Notes: a model not told the origin generated them from the letters alone. DNA of 64,000 bases from Flavobacterium album (GCF_003096035.1 NZ_CP029186.1:1315001-1379000), one strand, 5' to 3'. Counted from the first letter of the stretch, positions 10,142-20,900 are shown. Numbers and translations are program-made.

Positions 10142-13100
10142 TTAGTTGACCTGCCTGTTGATATAAACCCATCCGGTATACGAATCGGCCGGAGTCTCAA
10201 TCACATAAAAGTAAGTACCTGTTGGCAGCTCATCGCCATTATCGGCCTGTCCGTACCATTCGTCTTTGTAATCATTGCGGGTATACACTTCTTTGCCATA
10301 ACGGTTAAAGATAGCCAGCTTGCGCGCTTGCAGGCCTGTTATGTCAAAATTGTCATTCTTCATGTCATTGTTTGGCGATATACCCCTTGGAATCGTACAG
10401 AACGAAGCTTCTACTGTAAAAGTATACATGCTTTCACAACCTGTTGCTGTAGTGACAGTCACCCGGAACTGAAGCGGGAAATCAGTTGCTTCTATACCAT
10501 TGCTGTCCACATATTGCGACACGTTGAAGGTGTTCTCATTGCTGCCAACCACAATACCCTGCTCATCCTTCCATTCAAAATCTGAAGTGGCGATATCAAA
10601 AGAATTATCCAAAGGCAATCCTTCCAGAACATAGTTCTTTCCAAAAGAGGTATCCCTGCATCCCTGTGTACCCGTAACCTGTGGGCCTGCCGGCAGCGGG
10701 CTGAGGGTTATCGGGGCAGAAACCGAAGTACATCCGTCCGCATTTTTAACGGTAATGGTATAATTCGCAGGAGCAAGACCGGCAAATGTTGTGGCCGTCT
10801 GGAAAGCGCCGCCATTAAGGCTGTAGGTCATGCCTGTTTCAGTCGGTGCCGTAACCGTTATCGATCCGGTTGGCACAGCACAGGTAGGCTGTATAGTTGT
10901 TGCTGTAGCTGTTGCCGGTCCGTTTGGTACAGCATTTATTACTATGTTGTTGCTTACTGAAGTACATCCGTCGGCATTTTTAACGGTAATAGTATATGTA
11001 CCCGGCGCCAGGCCGCCAAATGCTGTTTCCGTTTGGAAAGCGCCGCCATTCAGGCTGTATGTATAACCAGTTCCCACGGGTGCAGTAATGTTTAGCGAGC
11101 CTGCTGGGGTAGCGCAAGTAGGTTGTATTGGTGTCACCGTTGCCAAGTCAGGCGCATTTGGCACAGTATTTATAAAGATGTTATTGCTTACTGAAGTACA
11201 TCCGTCAGCATTCTTAACGGTAACGGTGTACGTTCCCGGGATAAGGTTGCCAAAAGTTGTTTCCGTCTGGAAAGCCCCACCGTTAAGGCTGTATGTAAGT
11301 CCCGCTCCCACAGGAGAAGTAACGTTGATCGATCCAAAAGGGTTGACACATGTAGGCTGTAAAGTTGTAGCAGTCGCCGGAGCCGGAGCATTCGGAACAG
11401 GGTTTATGATAATACTGTTTACCGATGTACATCCATCCGCATTTTTAACAGATATAGTATAAGTGCCGGGAGCAAGGGTGGCAAAAGTTGTTTCCGCTTG
11501 GAAAGCTCCGCCGTTCAGGGCGTATGTAAGTCCTGTTCCAACCGGTGCAATAATAGTTATAGCGCCTGTAGTCACTACACAGGTAGGCTGTACTGTTGTT
11601 ATAGCAGCAGGCGCCGGAGCATTTGGCACGGCATCTATTACGATGTTATTGCTTACAGATGTACACCCATCAGCATTCTTTACGGTAATAGTATAGGTCC
11701 CCGGAATAAGATCGTCAAATAGCGTTTCCGATTGGAAAGCGCCTCCGTTAATGCTGTAGGTAAGTCCGCTTCCAACGGGTGCGGTTACGGTTATAGATCC
11801 GGTAGGGGTTGTACATGTTGGCTGCATGGTTGTTGCAATTGCCGCATCAGGTACTATTGGCGCAGGATCAATAAAAATATTGCCGCTTACAGAGGTACAT
11901 CCGTTAGCATTTTTTACAGTGATCGTATAGGTGCCGGCGGCAAGCGTGTCAAATGTCGTTTCCGTTTGGAATGGCCCTCCGTTAAGGCTGTAGGTCATGC
12001 CTGTCTCAATTGGTGCGGTTACGGTTATCGATCCGGTTAGTACACTGCATGTGGGCTGTACCGTTGTAACAGCAGCTTGTGCCGGAGCATTTGGCGCAGG
12101 GTTTATAACGATGTTAGTATGTACAGAAGTACATCCGGCAGCATTTTTTACGGTAATGCTATACGTTCCAGGAGCAAGGCCGGCAAAGGAGTTTCCGTCT
12201 TGGAAAGGGCCACCGTCAAGGGCGTATGTAATTCCTGCGCCTGCCGGTGCAGTAACGGTTATAGTTCCCGTAAGAGTGGTGCAGGTAGGGTCAATCGTAG
12301 TTACCGTTGCAACAGCCGGGCCGGCAGGTACCGCATTGATATTGATATTTCCGGTTACGGAAGTACATCCCCCGGCATTTTTTACGGTAACGGTATAAAC
12401 TCCCGGAGTAAGTCCGCCAAATGTTGTTTCCGGCTGGAATGGTCCGTTGTTAAGGCTGTATGTCATTCCTGTTTCAGTCGGCGCGGTAATGGTTATAGTT
12501 CCTGTTGGTATGGCACAGGTAGGCTGCACTGTTGTTACGGTAGCAACAGCAGGGGCGGCAGGTGTACCGTCAATGGTTACATCCATATTGACAGGGGGAC
12601 ATCCGCCCGGCCCTTGTATGGTAAGGATATAATCTCCCGGGTCTAACCCCGCGAATGTAGGTGATGCCTGGAAAGGCCCGCCATTTATCTGGTAGGTAAG
12701 GCCTTCGCCAACTACAGGTGTAATGGTTATGCTTCCTGTTGGTGTGGTACAGGTAGGCTCTGTTATAGCTATTGTTACTTCGGGCTGCGGTATGATAACA
12801 AGTTGTGCGGCATTGGTAAGTAATGTACATCCAGTTGAAGATATCTGGCAATAATACTGGCTGCCGTCAAAATCTGCCGAAGCAGGGTCAACAGTAAGGG
12901 TAGCTGTGGTTGCACCCGAGTAGCCTGCGCCGTTGGTTACATCCACCCACATGCCTGCGGCATTGAGCATTTTCCACTGGTAGCTGAAGCCTACGGTGTT
13001 GCTTATCACTACCGAAAATTGTGCCTGTCCATCCTGGCATACTGCAGCATCCTGTGGCTGTGTGGTTATGGTGGTAGGCGCAGCTACGGTAGTAGTGTGG

Positions 13101-13912
13101 CTGCCAAGATCGGAACAGCTTTGCCCGTTTTGGGGCGAAGTATTCCAGTCGCCTGCTATATAAGAGGCAGAAGGTGCGGTAGCATTGGGCTTCCTGATTA
13201 CCGAGTACCATGCGTATGTCGGAGCTCTTGAAATATCAATCACAGCACCATTCTTACGCAATTTGAATTCGTCATTACCATTAATGCCGCCCCCAAGGTT
13301 TCCACTCACGGTAACATTGCAGCCCTGTTCTCCCGTGCCCCAGCTCGAGACCAGATAGGTGGAATGCGCTGCAACAGAGCCGGTAAGTATAAGGGTATAC
13401 CCCGGAGTTGGCGCAGCATCGCCTATGTCGCCATAACGCTCCAGTACATACTGGCCGTTAAAAACAATAGTACTATTGGTAGGATTGTATAATTCTATTA
13501 CGCCATAGCTTCCCGGATTATGGTCGTAGAGCTCCGATATGTAGATTTCGGTAGGAGCAACAACATTACAGTCCGAAGCTAATACCGTGAAAGAACTGCC
13601 CGATGCCCCGGAGCATGCGCTTGAAGCAAGGGTTATCGTTCCGTTGGTAGCTGTTGCCGGTATGGTAACCTGTGCTTCTGTATTGGTGATAATAGTAAAG
13701 TCAGTTACCGTTACACCATTAATTTGTGCCGATGTAATACCCGGTCCCGACTGGAAATTGTTTCCGGTAATAGTTACTACCGTATTGACAGGGCCGGATG
13801 CCGGTGTAAAGGAGGTGATTGTAGGGCATTGGGCATAAGAAGCGCCCATTCCCAAAATACAGATCAGGATAGCCAGTACCCCGAAATGGTATAGCTTGTT
13901 TTCTTTTCGCAT
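10142..13912 (-). CDS. Repeat-containing surface protein, T9SS type B sorting domain
   Basis: A 1256-residue relative of the neighbour at 3626-9940 with the same plan: signal peptide (ending GASYAQ), IPT/TIG-like domain (SFTPASGPVNTVVTITGNNF), lamin-tail domain (PTEIYISELYDHNPGSYGV), Ig-like domain (YQWKMLNAAGMW), nine tandem ~76-residue repeats with the pattern TTVQPTC..PTGSITVTAP...TYSLNGG.FQTETTF..LAPGTYTITVKNADGCTSV, and a type B C-terminus (RGISPNNDMKNDNFDITGL, AIFNRYGKEVY). The repeats here are more alike than those of the larger neighbour, which suggests recent expansion or homogenisation. I chose the ATG at 13912; an in-frame TTG at 13948 would add 12 residues before a normal signal peptide. 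Likely an exported adhesin or gliding-related surface protein; the ligand is unknown. Confidence 0.9.
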   Translation of the reverse strand: MRKENKLYHFGVLAILICILGMGASYAQCPTITSFTPASGPVNTVVTITGNNFQSGPGITSAQINGVTVTDFTIITNTEAQVTIPATATNGTITLASSACSGASGSSFTVLASDCNVVAPTEIYISELYDHNPGSYGVIELYNPTNSTIVFNGQYVLERYGDIGDAAPTPGYTLILTGSVAAHSTYLVSSWGTGEQGCNVTVSGNLGGGINGNDEFKLRKNGAVIDISRAPTYAWYSVIRKPNATAPSASYIAGDWNTSPQNGQSCSDLGSHTTTVAAPTTITTQPQDAAVCQDGQAQFSVVISNTVGFSYQWKMLNAAGMWVDVTNGAGYSGATTATLTVDPASADFDGSQYYCQISSTGCTLLTNAAQLVIIPQPEVTIAITEPTCTTPTGSITITPVVGEGLTYQINGGPFQASPTFAGLDPGDYILTIQGPGGCPPVNMDVTIDGTPAAPAVATVTTVQPTCAIPTGTITITAPTETGMTYSLNNGPFQPETTFGGLTPGVYTVTVKNAGGCTSVTGNININAVPAGPAVATVTTIDPTCTTLTGTITVTAPAGAGITYALDGGPFQDGNSFAGLAPGTYSITVKNAAGCTSVHTNIVINPAPNAPAQAAVTTVQPTCSVLTGSITVTAPIETGMTYSLNGGPFQTETTFDTLAAGTYTITVKNANGCTSVSGNIFIDPAPIVPDAAIATTMQPTCTTPTGSITVTAPVGSGLTYSINGGAFQSETLFDDLIPGTYTITVKNADGCTSVSNNIVIDAVPNAPAPAAITTVQPTCVVTTGAITIIAPVGTGLTYALNGGAFQAETTFATLAPGTYTISVKNADGCTSVNSIIINPVPNAPAPATATTLQPTCVNPFGSINVTSPVGAGLTYSLNGGAFQTETTFGNLIPGTYTVTVKNADGCTSVSNNIFINTVPNAPDLATVTPIQPTCATPAGSLNITAPVGTGYTYSLNGGAFQTETAFGGLAPGTYTITVKNADGCTSVSNNIVINAVPNGPATATATTIQPTCAVPTGSITVTAPTETGMTYSLNGGAFQTATTFAGLAPANYTITVKNADGCTSVSAPITLSPLPAGPQVTGTQGCRDTSFGKNYVLEGLPLDNSFDIATSDFEWKDEQGIVVGSNENTFNVSQYVDSNGIEATDFPLQFRVTVTTATGCESMYTFTVEASFCTIPRGISPNNDMKNDNFDITGLQARKLAIFNRYGKEVYTRNDYKDEWYGQADNGDELPTGTYFYVIETPADSYTGWVYINRQVN

Positions 13913-14119
13913 TGTTATTGTTTTGGTTATATGCAAAATGCTGCGCAAGCTACTTTATATTGTAAAATCCGGAATTATGGGAGTTTTATGAAATGGTTAT
14001 TTGTTGCTATTGCACAAGATCGCATTTTGGCTTTCAAAGCACTGTTAAACACCTTATTGGTAACGATTTGTTAACGATTATATCATCATGTTTGAACCGC
14101 TCTATCGTTTGCTCCCTTC
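13913..14119. other. Divergent upstream region of the adhesin and the GT/GH1 operon
   Basis: Part of a roughly 300-base gap between two outward-facing genes. It contains a tandem octamer TAACGATT at 14061-14068 and 14072-14079. I see no open frame and no clear TAnnTTTG box facing the adhesin. Confidence 0.4.
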
Positions 14120-14127
14120 TATTTTTG
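14120..14127 (+). promoter_or_regulatory. -7 promoter box (TATTTTTG) of the GT/GH1 operon
   Basis: TATTTTTG matches TAnnTTTG and lies about 90 bases before the ATG at 14215. The nearest TTG upstream (14092-14094) is 25 bases away, slightly long for a -33 element. Confidence 0.4.
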
Positions 14128-14214
14128 CTAACAATAACTTAATGGCTAACTAAACTTATCCTCATACTGGAAAACGGGGGCTATAAGATTTTGCGCGGCC
14201 TTAAAATACTGCCG

Positions 14215-15246
14215 ATGAAAATACTCTACGCGATCCAGGGAACAGGCAATGGCCACCTGAGCCGGTCTATGGATGTTGTGCCCTGCCTTTTAAAGCATGG
14301 TGAAGTCGATGTCCTTGTCAGTGGCATACAGGGCGACCTTACACTTCCGTTTCCCATAAAATACAAATTGCGGGGCCTTAGCTTTATTTTCGGGAAGAGC
14401 GGCGGGGTGAGCTTATGGAAAACGGCTGCAAAGACCAATTTCAGGAAGCTGCGCAAAGAGATCAACACCCTGCCAGTGGAAAAATACGACCTTGTCATCA
14501 ACGATTTCGAGCCCGTTTCGGCATGGGCCTGCTACTTTAAGAACAAGCCCTGCATTTCGTTAAGCCATCAATCTGCCGTATTGGCGCCGGACTCGCCAAA
14601 GCCGGAACATGAAGACATGATGGGCAAGCTGATACTCAATAACTACGCGCCCAATACCGCCGCCTATGGGTTTCATTTCGCATCCAACGGTCATACAATA
14701 TTCACACCTGTAATACGCAAACAGGTACGGGAGCAGAAAATTACAGACAAAGGGCACTATACGGTTTACCTTCCGTCTTATGATGACCGCAGGCTCATCA
14801 AAAGGCTGTCGGTTTACAAAGCCGTAAAGTGGGACGTATTCTCAAAACACAACAAGAAACAGTTTACCATAGGCAACATTACGGTACAGCCTATTAATAA
14901 CGAAAAATTTACCCAAAGCATGGCATCTTCGTCCGGTGTGCTGTGCGGTGCAGGCTTTGAGACCCCGGCCGAAGCGCTTTTTCTTGGCAAAAAACTATTG
15001 GTTATACCCATGAAAAACCAGTACGAGCAGCACCTCAATGCTGCCGCGCTAAAGGTTATGGGCGTGCCTGTGGTGAAAAGCCTGAAGCCAAAATATTTGG
15101 AAACCATTTTTGATTGGCTGGAAAACGGGCAGGTAATTCCCGTTGACTATCCCGATATCACGCAGCAGATTGTAGACATGATCCTGCAAAAACACACATC
15201 TTCCGGCATTACTAATAAAAGCCCTGAAATTACAAATGGAGCTTAA
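14215..15246 (+). CDS. Glycosyltransferase, MJ1255/GT28-like family
   Basis: The 343-residue product begins MKILYAIQGTGNGHLSRSMD, the glycine-rich GxGNGHLxR loop typical of GT-B enzymes related to MurG and MGDG synthases. Downstream is the region LCGAGFETPAEALFLGKKLL, which matches the nucleotide-sugar-binding C-terminal half. It belongs to the conserved MJ1255/VC2487-type family, whose donor and acceptor are not firmly established. A TTG start 24 bases upstream is possible, but the ATG starts exactly at the conserved motif. The stop codon overlaps the start of the GH1 gene by 11 bases, so the two are surely co-transcribed and probably translationally coupled. No signal peptide, so it is cytoplasmic or membrane-associated. 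Confidence 0.75.
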   Translation: MKILYAIQGTGNGHLSRSMDVVPCLLKHGEVDVLVSGIQGDLTLPFPIKYKLRGLSFIFGKSGGVSLWKTAAKTNFRKLRKEINTLPVEKYDLVINDFEPVSAWACYFKNKPCISLSHQSAVLAPDSPKPEHEDMMGKLILNNYAPNTAAYGFHFASNGHTIFTPVIRKQVREQKITDKGHYTVYLPSYDDRRLIKRLSVYKAVKWDVFSKHNKKQFTIGNITVQPINNEKFTQSMASSSGVLCGAGFETPAEALFLGKKLLVIPMKNQYEQHLNAAALKVMGVPVVKSLKPKYLETIFDWLENGQVIPVDYPDITQQIVDMILQKHTSSGITNKSPEITNGA

Positions 15247-16594
15247 CGATACAGATTTACTTAGCAGGGACCAGTTTGGCGAATCGTTTAAGTGGGGCGT
15301 TTCTACAGCGGCCTACCAGATCGAGGGCGGGCACGATACCGATGAGAAAGGCCTTTCTATATGGGATATTTTTACGGCAAAGAGCGGCAGCATCGCCAAC
15401 GGGCATAATGCCAACATAGCCTGCGATTTTTATAACCGCTATCCCGAAGATATTGCCCTTGTAAAAGAGCTGAACATCCCCAACCTCAGGTTCTCTCTTT
15501 CATGGCCCCGGATCATGCCCGAAGGTACCGGAAAGGTAAACCAAAAGGGAATCGATTTTTACAACAGGGTGATCGACAGCTGCCTTGAAAACGGCATAGA
15601 GCCCTGGATTACATTATACCACTGGGATCTTCCGCACGAACTTGAGATGAAAGGCGGCTGGGTAAACCGCGATATCATTTCGTGGTTTGCTGAGTATGTT
15701 GAGGTCTGTGCGAAAAATTTTGGCGACAGGGTAAAGCACTGGATGGTTATGAACGAACCGATGGTGTTTACCGGAGCGGGTTACTTCATGGGGCTGCATG
15801 CTCCGGGCAAAAAAGGGCTGCCCAATTTCCTTCCGGCTGCCCACCACGCCATATTGAGCATGGCAGAGGGCGGAAGGGTACTACGAAACCTCTTGCCGGA
15901 TGCCGAAATAGGTACCACTTTCTCCTGTTCTTATATTGAGCCCTACACCGCCGGCCCGAAAGATTTTGCCGCAGCAAAAAGGGCCGATGCCTTACTCAAC
16001 CGTTTGTTTATTGAGCCTGTACTTGGACTGGGCTATCCGCGCGAAGATTTGCCGGTGCTGAAAAAGCTGCACAAATACATACAGCCGGGCGATGAGGAAA
16101 AAATGAAGTTCGATTTTGATTTTATCGGTGTGCAGAATTATACCCGTGAAGTTGTAAAGCACTCCATATTTGTCCCTTACCTTAATGCAGTACTTGTAAA
16201 AGCGCAAAACCGCAAAGTGCCCCTGACCGCAATGGGGTGGGAGATATATCCCCCATCCATATATCACATGCTGAAAAAATATGGCGCTTATGAAGGAGTG
16301 AAAAAGATTTATATTACCGAAAACGGGGCAGCCTTCACCGACCAGCCGGTTAATGGCGAGGTAAAGGATGACCAGCGAATACAATATATAAACGATCACC
16401 TCAAACAGGTTCTCAATGCAAAGAATGAAGGCGTAAACGTCCGGGGTTATTTTGTATGGACACTCCTTGACAACTTTGAATGGGCCGAAGGCTACCACCC
16501 GCGTTTCGGCCTCGTACATGTGGATTTTGACACACAGCAGCGCATCATCAAAGCATCCGGGCATTGGTATAAGTCTTTTTTGCAGGGCCAATAA
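15236..16594 (+). CDS. GH1 family beta-glucosidase
   Basis: A full-length 452-residue glycoside hydrolase family 1 enzyme. Visible family marks are FKWGVSTAAYQIEGG near the N-terminus, the acid/base motif NEP (Glu174), the nucleophile motif ITENG (Glu362), and the aglycone/glucose-site segment DNFEWAEGYHPRFGLVHVDF near the C-terminus. It should hydrolyse beta-linked glucosides or related disaccharides by a retaining mechanism. There is no signal peptide, so it acts in the cytoplasm. It overlaps the upstream glycosyltransferase gene by 11 bases, an unusual pairing of a sugar-transferring and a sugar-cleaving enzyme. It is not next to the PUL at 43-55 kb. Confidence 0.93.
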   Translation: MELNDTDLLSRDQFGESFKWGVSTAAYQIEGGHDTDEKGLSIWDIFTAKSGSIANGHNANIACDFYNRYPEDIALVKELNIPNLRFSLSWPRIMPEGTGKVNQKGIDFYNRVIDSCLENGIEPWITLYHWDLPHELEMKGGWVNRDIISWFAEYVEVCAKNFGDRVKHWMVMNEPMVFTGAGYFMGLHAPGKKGLPNFLPAAHHAILSMAEGGRVLRNLLPDAEIGTTFSCSYIEPYTAGPKDFAAAKRADALLNRLFIEPVLGLGYPREDLPVLKKLHKYIQPGDEEKMKFDFDFIGVQNYTREVVKHSIFVPYLNAVLVKAQNRKVPLTAMGWEIYPPSIYHMLKKYGAYEGVKKIYITENGAAFTDQPVNGEVKDDQRIQYINDHLKQVLNAKNEGVNVRGYFVWTLLDNFEWAEGYHPRFGLVHVDFDTQQRIIKASGHWYKSFLQGQ

Positions 16595-16628
16595 CAAAAA
16601 TTTTACGGGTATTAGAATCTACCCGTGC

Positions 16629-16838
16629 GGTCATTGCGAGCGGAATAATGGAGCGCGGCAATCTTTCCTTAAGCCTGAATTGATAATTGACCTGGAAAGA
16701 TAGCTCCTTCGTTCGGTTGTATGGAGGAACAATTTCACACCCTGTCGGCACGTCTCGCTCCCCTCTCATTGGGAGAGGGGTTGGGGGAGAGGACTAACCG
16801 GCATGAGTGGAGTTCCCCCTTCGGGGGTTAGGGGGCTG
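16629..16838. repeat. Dispersed intergenic repeats between convergent genes
   Basis: Two repeat types sit side by side. At 16629-16720 is a GTCATTGCGAG...CAATCTTTCC / GGAAAGAT...CTTCGTTCG element that recurs at 25092-25210. At 16753-16838 is a CCCCTCTC/GAGAGGGG hairpin with a GGGGGAGAGG tail that recurs at 25291, 29279, 35141 and 58711, followed by CCCCCTTCGGGGG. They fill the gap between two converging genes and may also help end transcription. Confidence 0.6.
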
Positions 16839-16841
16839 GCC

Positions 16842-17699
16842 CTACTCCGTATCCAGTTTAAACTGTATCAGCAGTGACTTGATGTCGAGCATATCGTTCA
16901 GGTCTTCGGTATCAAAGGCATCTTCAAAATCATCCGGTTCGTCCGGCTGCTCCTTATAGTCGGTCCTGTAGTTAAAAATACTCCATTGGCCCATATTATA
17001 TTCCAGCGCTGTAAGGCTCTCTACCCAGTCGCCCGAATTAAGGTACAGCACTTTGCCCTTACTGTTGCTTATTTCACGCATTTCCGGCTGGTGGATGTGT
17101 CCGCAAACTACATAGGCATATCCTTTATCAATGGCGAGCCCTGCAGCCGTAGTTTCGAAGTCGTTGATAAATTTTACCGCATCCTTGAACCGCTTTTTTA
17201 TGCGTTGCGAAAAGCTCATCTTCTCGCGCCCCATTTTGGTAAGGCACCAGTTCACAAAACTGTTGATGAGTATCAGGGTGTCATAGCCCACAGCGCCCAT
17301 CTTGGCAAGCCATTTCGAATTCTGCATCGTGACATCAAAAACATCTCCGTGGAAAAACCATGCCTTCTCGCCGTTGATCTTCAGCACGAGCTTGTTCAGC
17401 AGCCGGAAGCTCCCGAGGTTGATGTCGGCAAACTTACGGAGCATTTCGTCATGGTTGCCGGTGAGGTAATATACGGGCACGCCATCGGAAACGAACTTCA
17501 TGATGCGGCGCAGGACCTTCATGTGCGACTCCGGCCAGTAGGATTTGCTGAATTGCCAGATGTCGATGATATCACCGTTCAGGATGATCTGTTTGGGGTT
17601 GATGCTTTTCAGGTAGCGCAGCAGTTCTTTGGAGTGGCAGCCGTAGGTGCCGAGGTGCACATCTGATATTACAACTAAGTCAACTTCACGCTTTCTCAT
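16842..17699 (-). CDS. UDP-2,3-diacylglucosamine diphosphatase-like metallophosphatase (LpxH family)
   Basis: A 285-residue calcineurin-like phosphoesterase. The metal-binding signature is complete: Asp13-Val-His15, Gly-Asp43, Gly-Asn82-His83-Asp84, His117 and Gly-His201-Ile-His203. The family member best matching this layout, including HGDVFD and CGHIHQPE, is the Bacteroidota LpxH-like UDP-2,3-diacylglucosamine diphosphatase, which makes lipid X in lipid A synthesis. The acidic C-terminal tail (about residues 255-275) is extra. It is transcribed alone. A -7 box lies only eight bases before the ATG, so its mRNA is predicted to be almost leaderless. Exact substrate cannot be proved from sequence. 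Confidence 0.8.
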   Translation of the reverse strand: MRKREVDLVVISDVHLGTYGCHSKELLRYLKSINPKQIILNGDIIDIWQFSKSYWPESHMKVLRRIMKFVSDGVPVYYLTGNHDEMLRKFADINLGSFRLLNKLVLKINGEKAWFFHGDVFDVTMQNSKWLAKMGAVGYDTLILINSFVNWCLTKMGREKMSFSQRIKKRFKDAVKFINDFETTAAGLAIDKGYAYVVCGHIHQPEMREISNSKGKVLYLNSGDWVESLTALEYNMGQWSIFNYRTDYKEQPDEPDDFEDAFDTEDLNDMLDIKSLLIQFKLDTE

Positions 17700-17706
17700 G
17701 GCCGAT

Positions 17707-17714
17707 CAAATTTA
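17707..17714 (-). promoter_or_regulatory. -7 promoter box (TAAATTTG) of the LpxH-like gene
   Basis: On the minus strand TAAATTTG matches TAnnTTTG and ends eight bases before the ATG at 17699. Transcription should begin within a few bases of the start codon. Confidence 0.45.
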
Positions 17715-17865
17715 GTTGCAAGCAAAGCAAGGATTTACATTTAAACTGGGTGTTAAGCGAGTTTTATTATTACGGTCTGCATCATAAGAGCCGCTATACC
17801 TGAAGCAATTTACCGGAAGAATAGTCATTTTAACATCAATTATTCATGATGCTTCAAAAAAATAC

Positions 17866-17873
17866 TATATTTA
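17866..17873 (+). promoter_or_regulatory. Probable -7 box (TATATTTA) of the signalling cluster
   Basis: TATATTTA differs from TAnnTTTG only in the last base and lies 32 bases before the ATG at 17906. No -33 TTG is evident. Confidence 0.3.
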
Positions 17874-17905
17874 GCAAGGTTTAGACAAGCCATCCAACCA
17901 ACTAT

Positions 17906-20900
17906 ATGAAACACTTATACTATTTAATTTTTGCATTAGTATTCACTATTGCCGCTCATTCACAGGCTAAAAAAGCGGCCTTCGAATACATTACCATGGA
18001 AGACGGCCTGCCCGAGAACCGGATAACCGCGCTGCTGCAGGACAAGAAAGGCTATATCTGGATGGGTACACAGAACGGACTGGTGCGCCACGACGGCTAT
18101 ACCACTAAAGTGTATGAATTCAGGACTTCGTCCAAAATAGATTTTTACTACATCAATTGCGTATTCGAGGACAGCAAAGGCATCATTTGGGTAGGGACGG
18201 AATATGTGGGGCTGTTTCGTTATGATGTTGCCCATGACAAATTTGTCCTGGCCGATATGGGAAAGGGTGTCGACCTGAAAAAGAAGTCGATAAAGTCGAT
18301 CACCGAGGACAGCCAGGGTACCATATGGCTCATTACAAAAAACGAAAACAATGAGAGTAGCCCCGGTTCCGAACATAATAACGACCTGTATAAATACGAT
18401 CCCGCTGCAAAAAATACTATCCCGTTCGGGGCTGTCTATAAAGGGAAGAACAATATAGATGCCCAGACATTCAATGTAATGACTGAGGACAGCAGGGGAA
18501 AATTGTGGCTGGGTACCGATAACGGGTTGTACAGCTATGATAAGAAGCAGCAAAAATTCGTCCGGGAAATAAAAAAAGGAACATCCAATGTAGGCGATGT
18601 ATGGCATATTGTAGAGTCGCCAACTAAAAAAGGCGAGCTGTGGCTGGCCAATCAGGGCTTTGTCAATTCGGGAGGCGGCGTTACGCGGCTCAATACATCC
18701 ACAAAAGCGCTGAAGAATTATTTAAGATCTGATGGTTTGGGATCTGATACCATTTTTACCATTTATAAAGACAGGCACAAGCGCTTATGGGCAGGCACAA
18801 TGAACGGCATATCGCTTATTGATACTAAAACCGGCGCCATAAAAAATTATTTCCCCGCTGATTCCGGCCCTGCAAACAGGGGATATGGCGGCGTTGTGGT
18901 GGGTATGGCAGAAACACCCGATGACAAGATGTGGATCGTTGGCCCGGTTGGTATCATGCAGTTTGATATCAAAACAAAGACTTTCACGCGGTATACCACA
19001 AAAAGCGGGAATGCCCGCGGGCTGGAGCATTTCTCGCTGAATTATACTTTACCTCCGCTAATGGACCGAAGCGGGACACTTTATGTTGCTACGCTCGACC
19101 TCGGATTGCTGCGGCTAAACAACCAAAAGTCCAATTACACTTTTTTAAAGGATGATTACGAAGCTGAAAAAGGTTATAAAGGAGGTACCGTTTATAAAGT
19201 TGCCCAGGGAAAAGACAGTATTTACTGGCTCGCTACCAAAAACGGGATCATAAAGTGGGACAGGAAAGCAAACACGTTTGAAACGGTCCCGGACAAGGAC
19301 AGCAAGAATGCGGCCTGGAATGTTGTGGTTGATAAAAATGGCAAAATATGGTATACGCTCATTACCGGCGGGCTTTACAGTTACGATCCTGCAACTGGCG
19401 CTGTGGAAACATTCCGCAACGACCCCAACGATCCCAAAAGCCTTCCGGCAAATAATGCCTATACGCTCTTGTGCGACAGTAAAGGTAGGATATGGATAGG
19501 CACTTATGGCGCGGGCCTCTGCCGTTTTGATGCAGCTTCCCGCTGTTTCGTCCGTTATCCGTTCGAAAAGCGCGAAGGAAATGCGATGATAAAAACCGAC
19601 AAGCTGGACGACAGCAATGTGGTATCTATCAACGAAGACAGCAAAGGGAATATCTGGGTGGGGACTAATTATGGGGGACTCAACAAGCTCGATGAAAAAA
19701 CAGGGAAGTTCTCGCACTATAACGACCGTTCTATCGGCATGATGTGCATTACGGCTTTTCTTGAAGATACAAACGGTATCGTCTGGACAGGGTCATACCT
19801 GCACGGGCTTTTCAGGATTGATACCAAAACGGGGAAGATAAAAGTGTACCGTCAGGAAGACGGCCTGCTGGCCAATAATGTGCAGGGCATCACCAAAGAT
19901 AGTGAAGGTAACCTGTGGATTGCGTCCGAAAGGGGACTGACGAGGTTCAATCCCAAAACAGGTAAATTTTTCCCCCTTACCAAAGCCAACGGGCTGCCCG
20001 AAAGCCAGTTTATCCGCCCGCCGTTCAAAGACGTCAATGGCGACTTTTTTATGGTGAGCAAGCGGGGCCTTGTTATGTTTAACCCGAAAAACATAAAGCC
20101 CAGCCCGATAGCGCCGGCAACCCACATACAATCCATTTCCTACCCCGGCAAAGATGGCGGCAGGCAGGAAACAACATTATACCTCGACGGAAGAGAAGCT
20201 CCCGAGCTCAGCTATTATGAAAACCGGCTTACGTTTACGTATATCGGCCTGCATTACGACAACCCGGCGCTTAACAGTTACCGCTATAAGCTGGAAGGCT
20301 ATGACGATGCATGGATAGAAGCGGGAACACAGCGATCGGCTACTTATACCAACCTTTCTCCGGGAACTTATACTTTCAGGGTGAAAAGCGCTAATGCAGA
20401 TGGGGTTTGGGACGAAAAAGGCAGCAGCATTACGGTAACTATACTGCCGCCGTGGTGGCGTACCTGGTGGGCCTATGCCTTGTATATCGTGATATTTGGT
20501 GTCTTGTTAAGAGGGTATATTGTGTACCGCTCGCGCAAGCTGAAAGCGAAAAACCACGAGCTCGAGGAAAAAGTAGCCCTGCGTACTCGGGAGCTTAACG
20601 CATCACTCGAAAGCCTGAAGACAACCCAGTCGCAGCTGATACAGTCCGAGAAAATGGCCTCATTGGGAGAGCTTACCGCAGGCATTGCGCACGAGATACA
20701 GAACCCGCTCAACTTTGTAAACAACTTCAGCGATGTGAGTATCGAGCTTTTGGACGAGATGGGCGAAGAGCTGGACAAAGGCGATGTGGAAGAAGCCAAA
20801 GCCATTGCTGCCGATGTAAAGCAAAACCTGGAGAAGATAAACCACCACGGCAGGCGGGCAGACAGCATTGTAAAAGGGATGCTGCAGCACAGCCGGGCTT

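Noticed and set aside
19268..19280. GCAAACACGTTTG, similar to the LacI-like palindrome of the MFS promoter
   Set aside because: It lies in the middle of the propeller kinase coding region and is not an exact palindrome of the same length.
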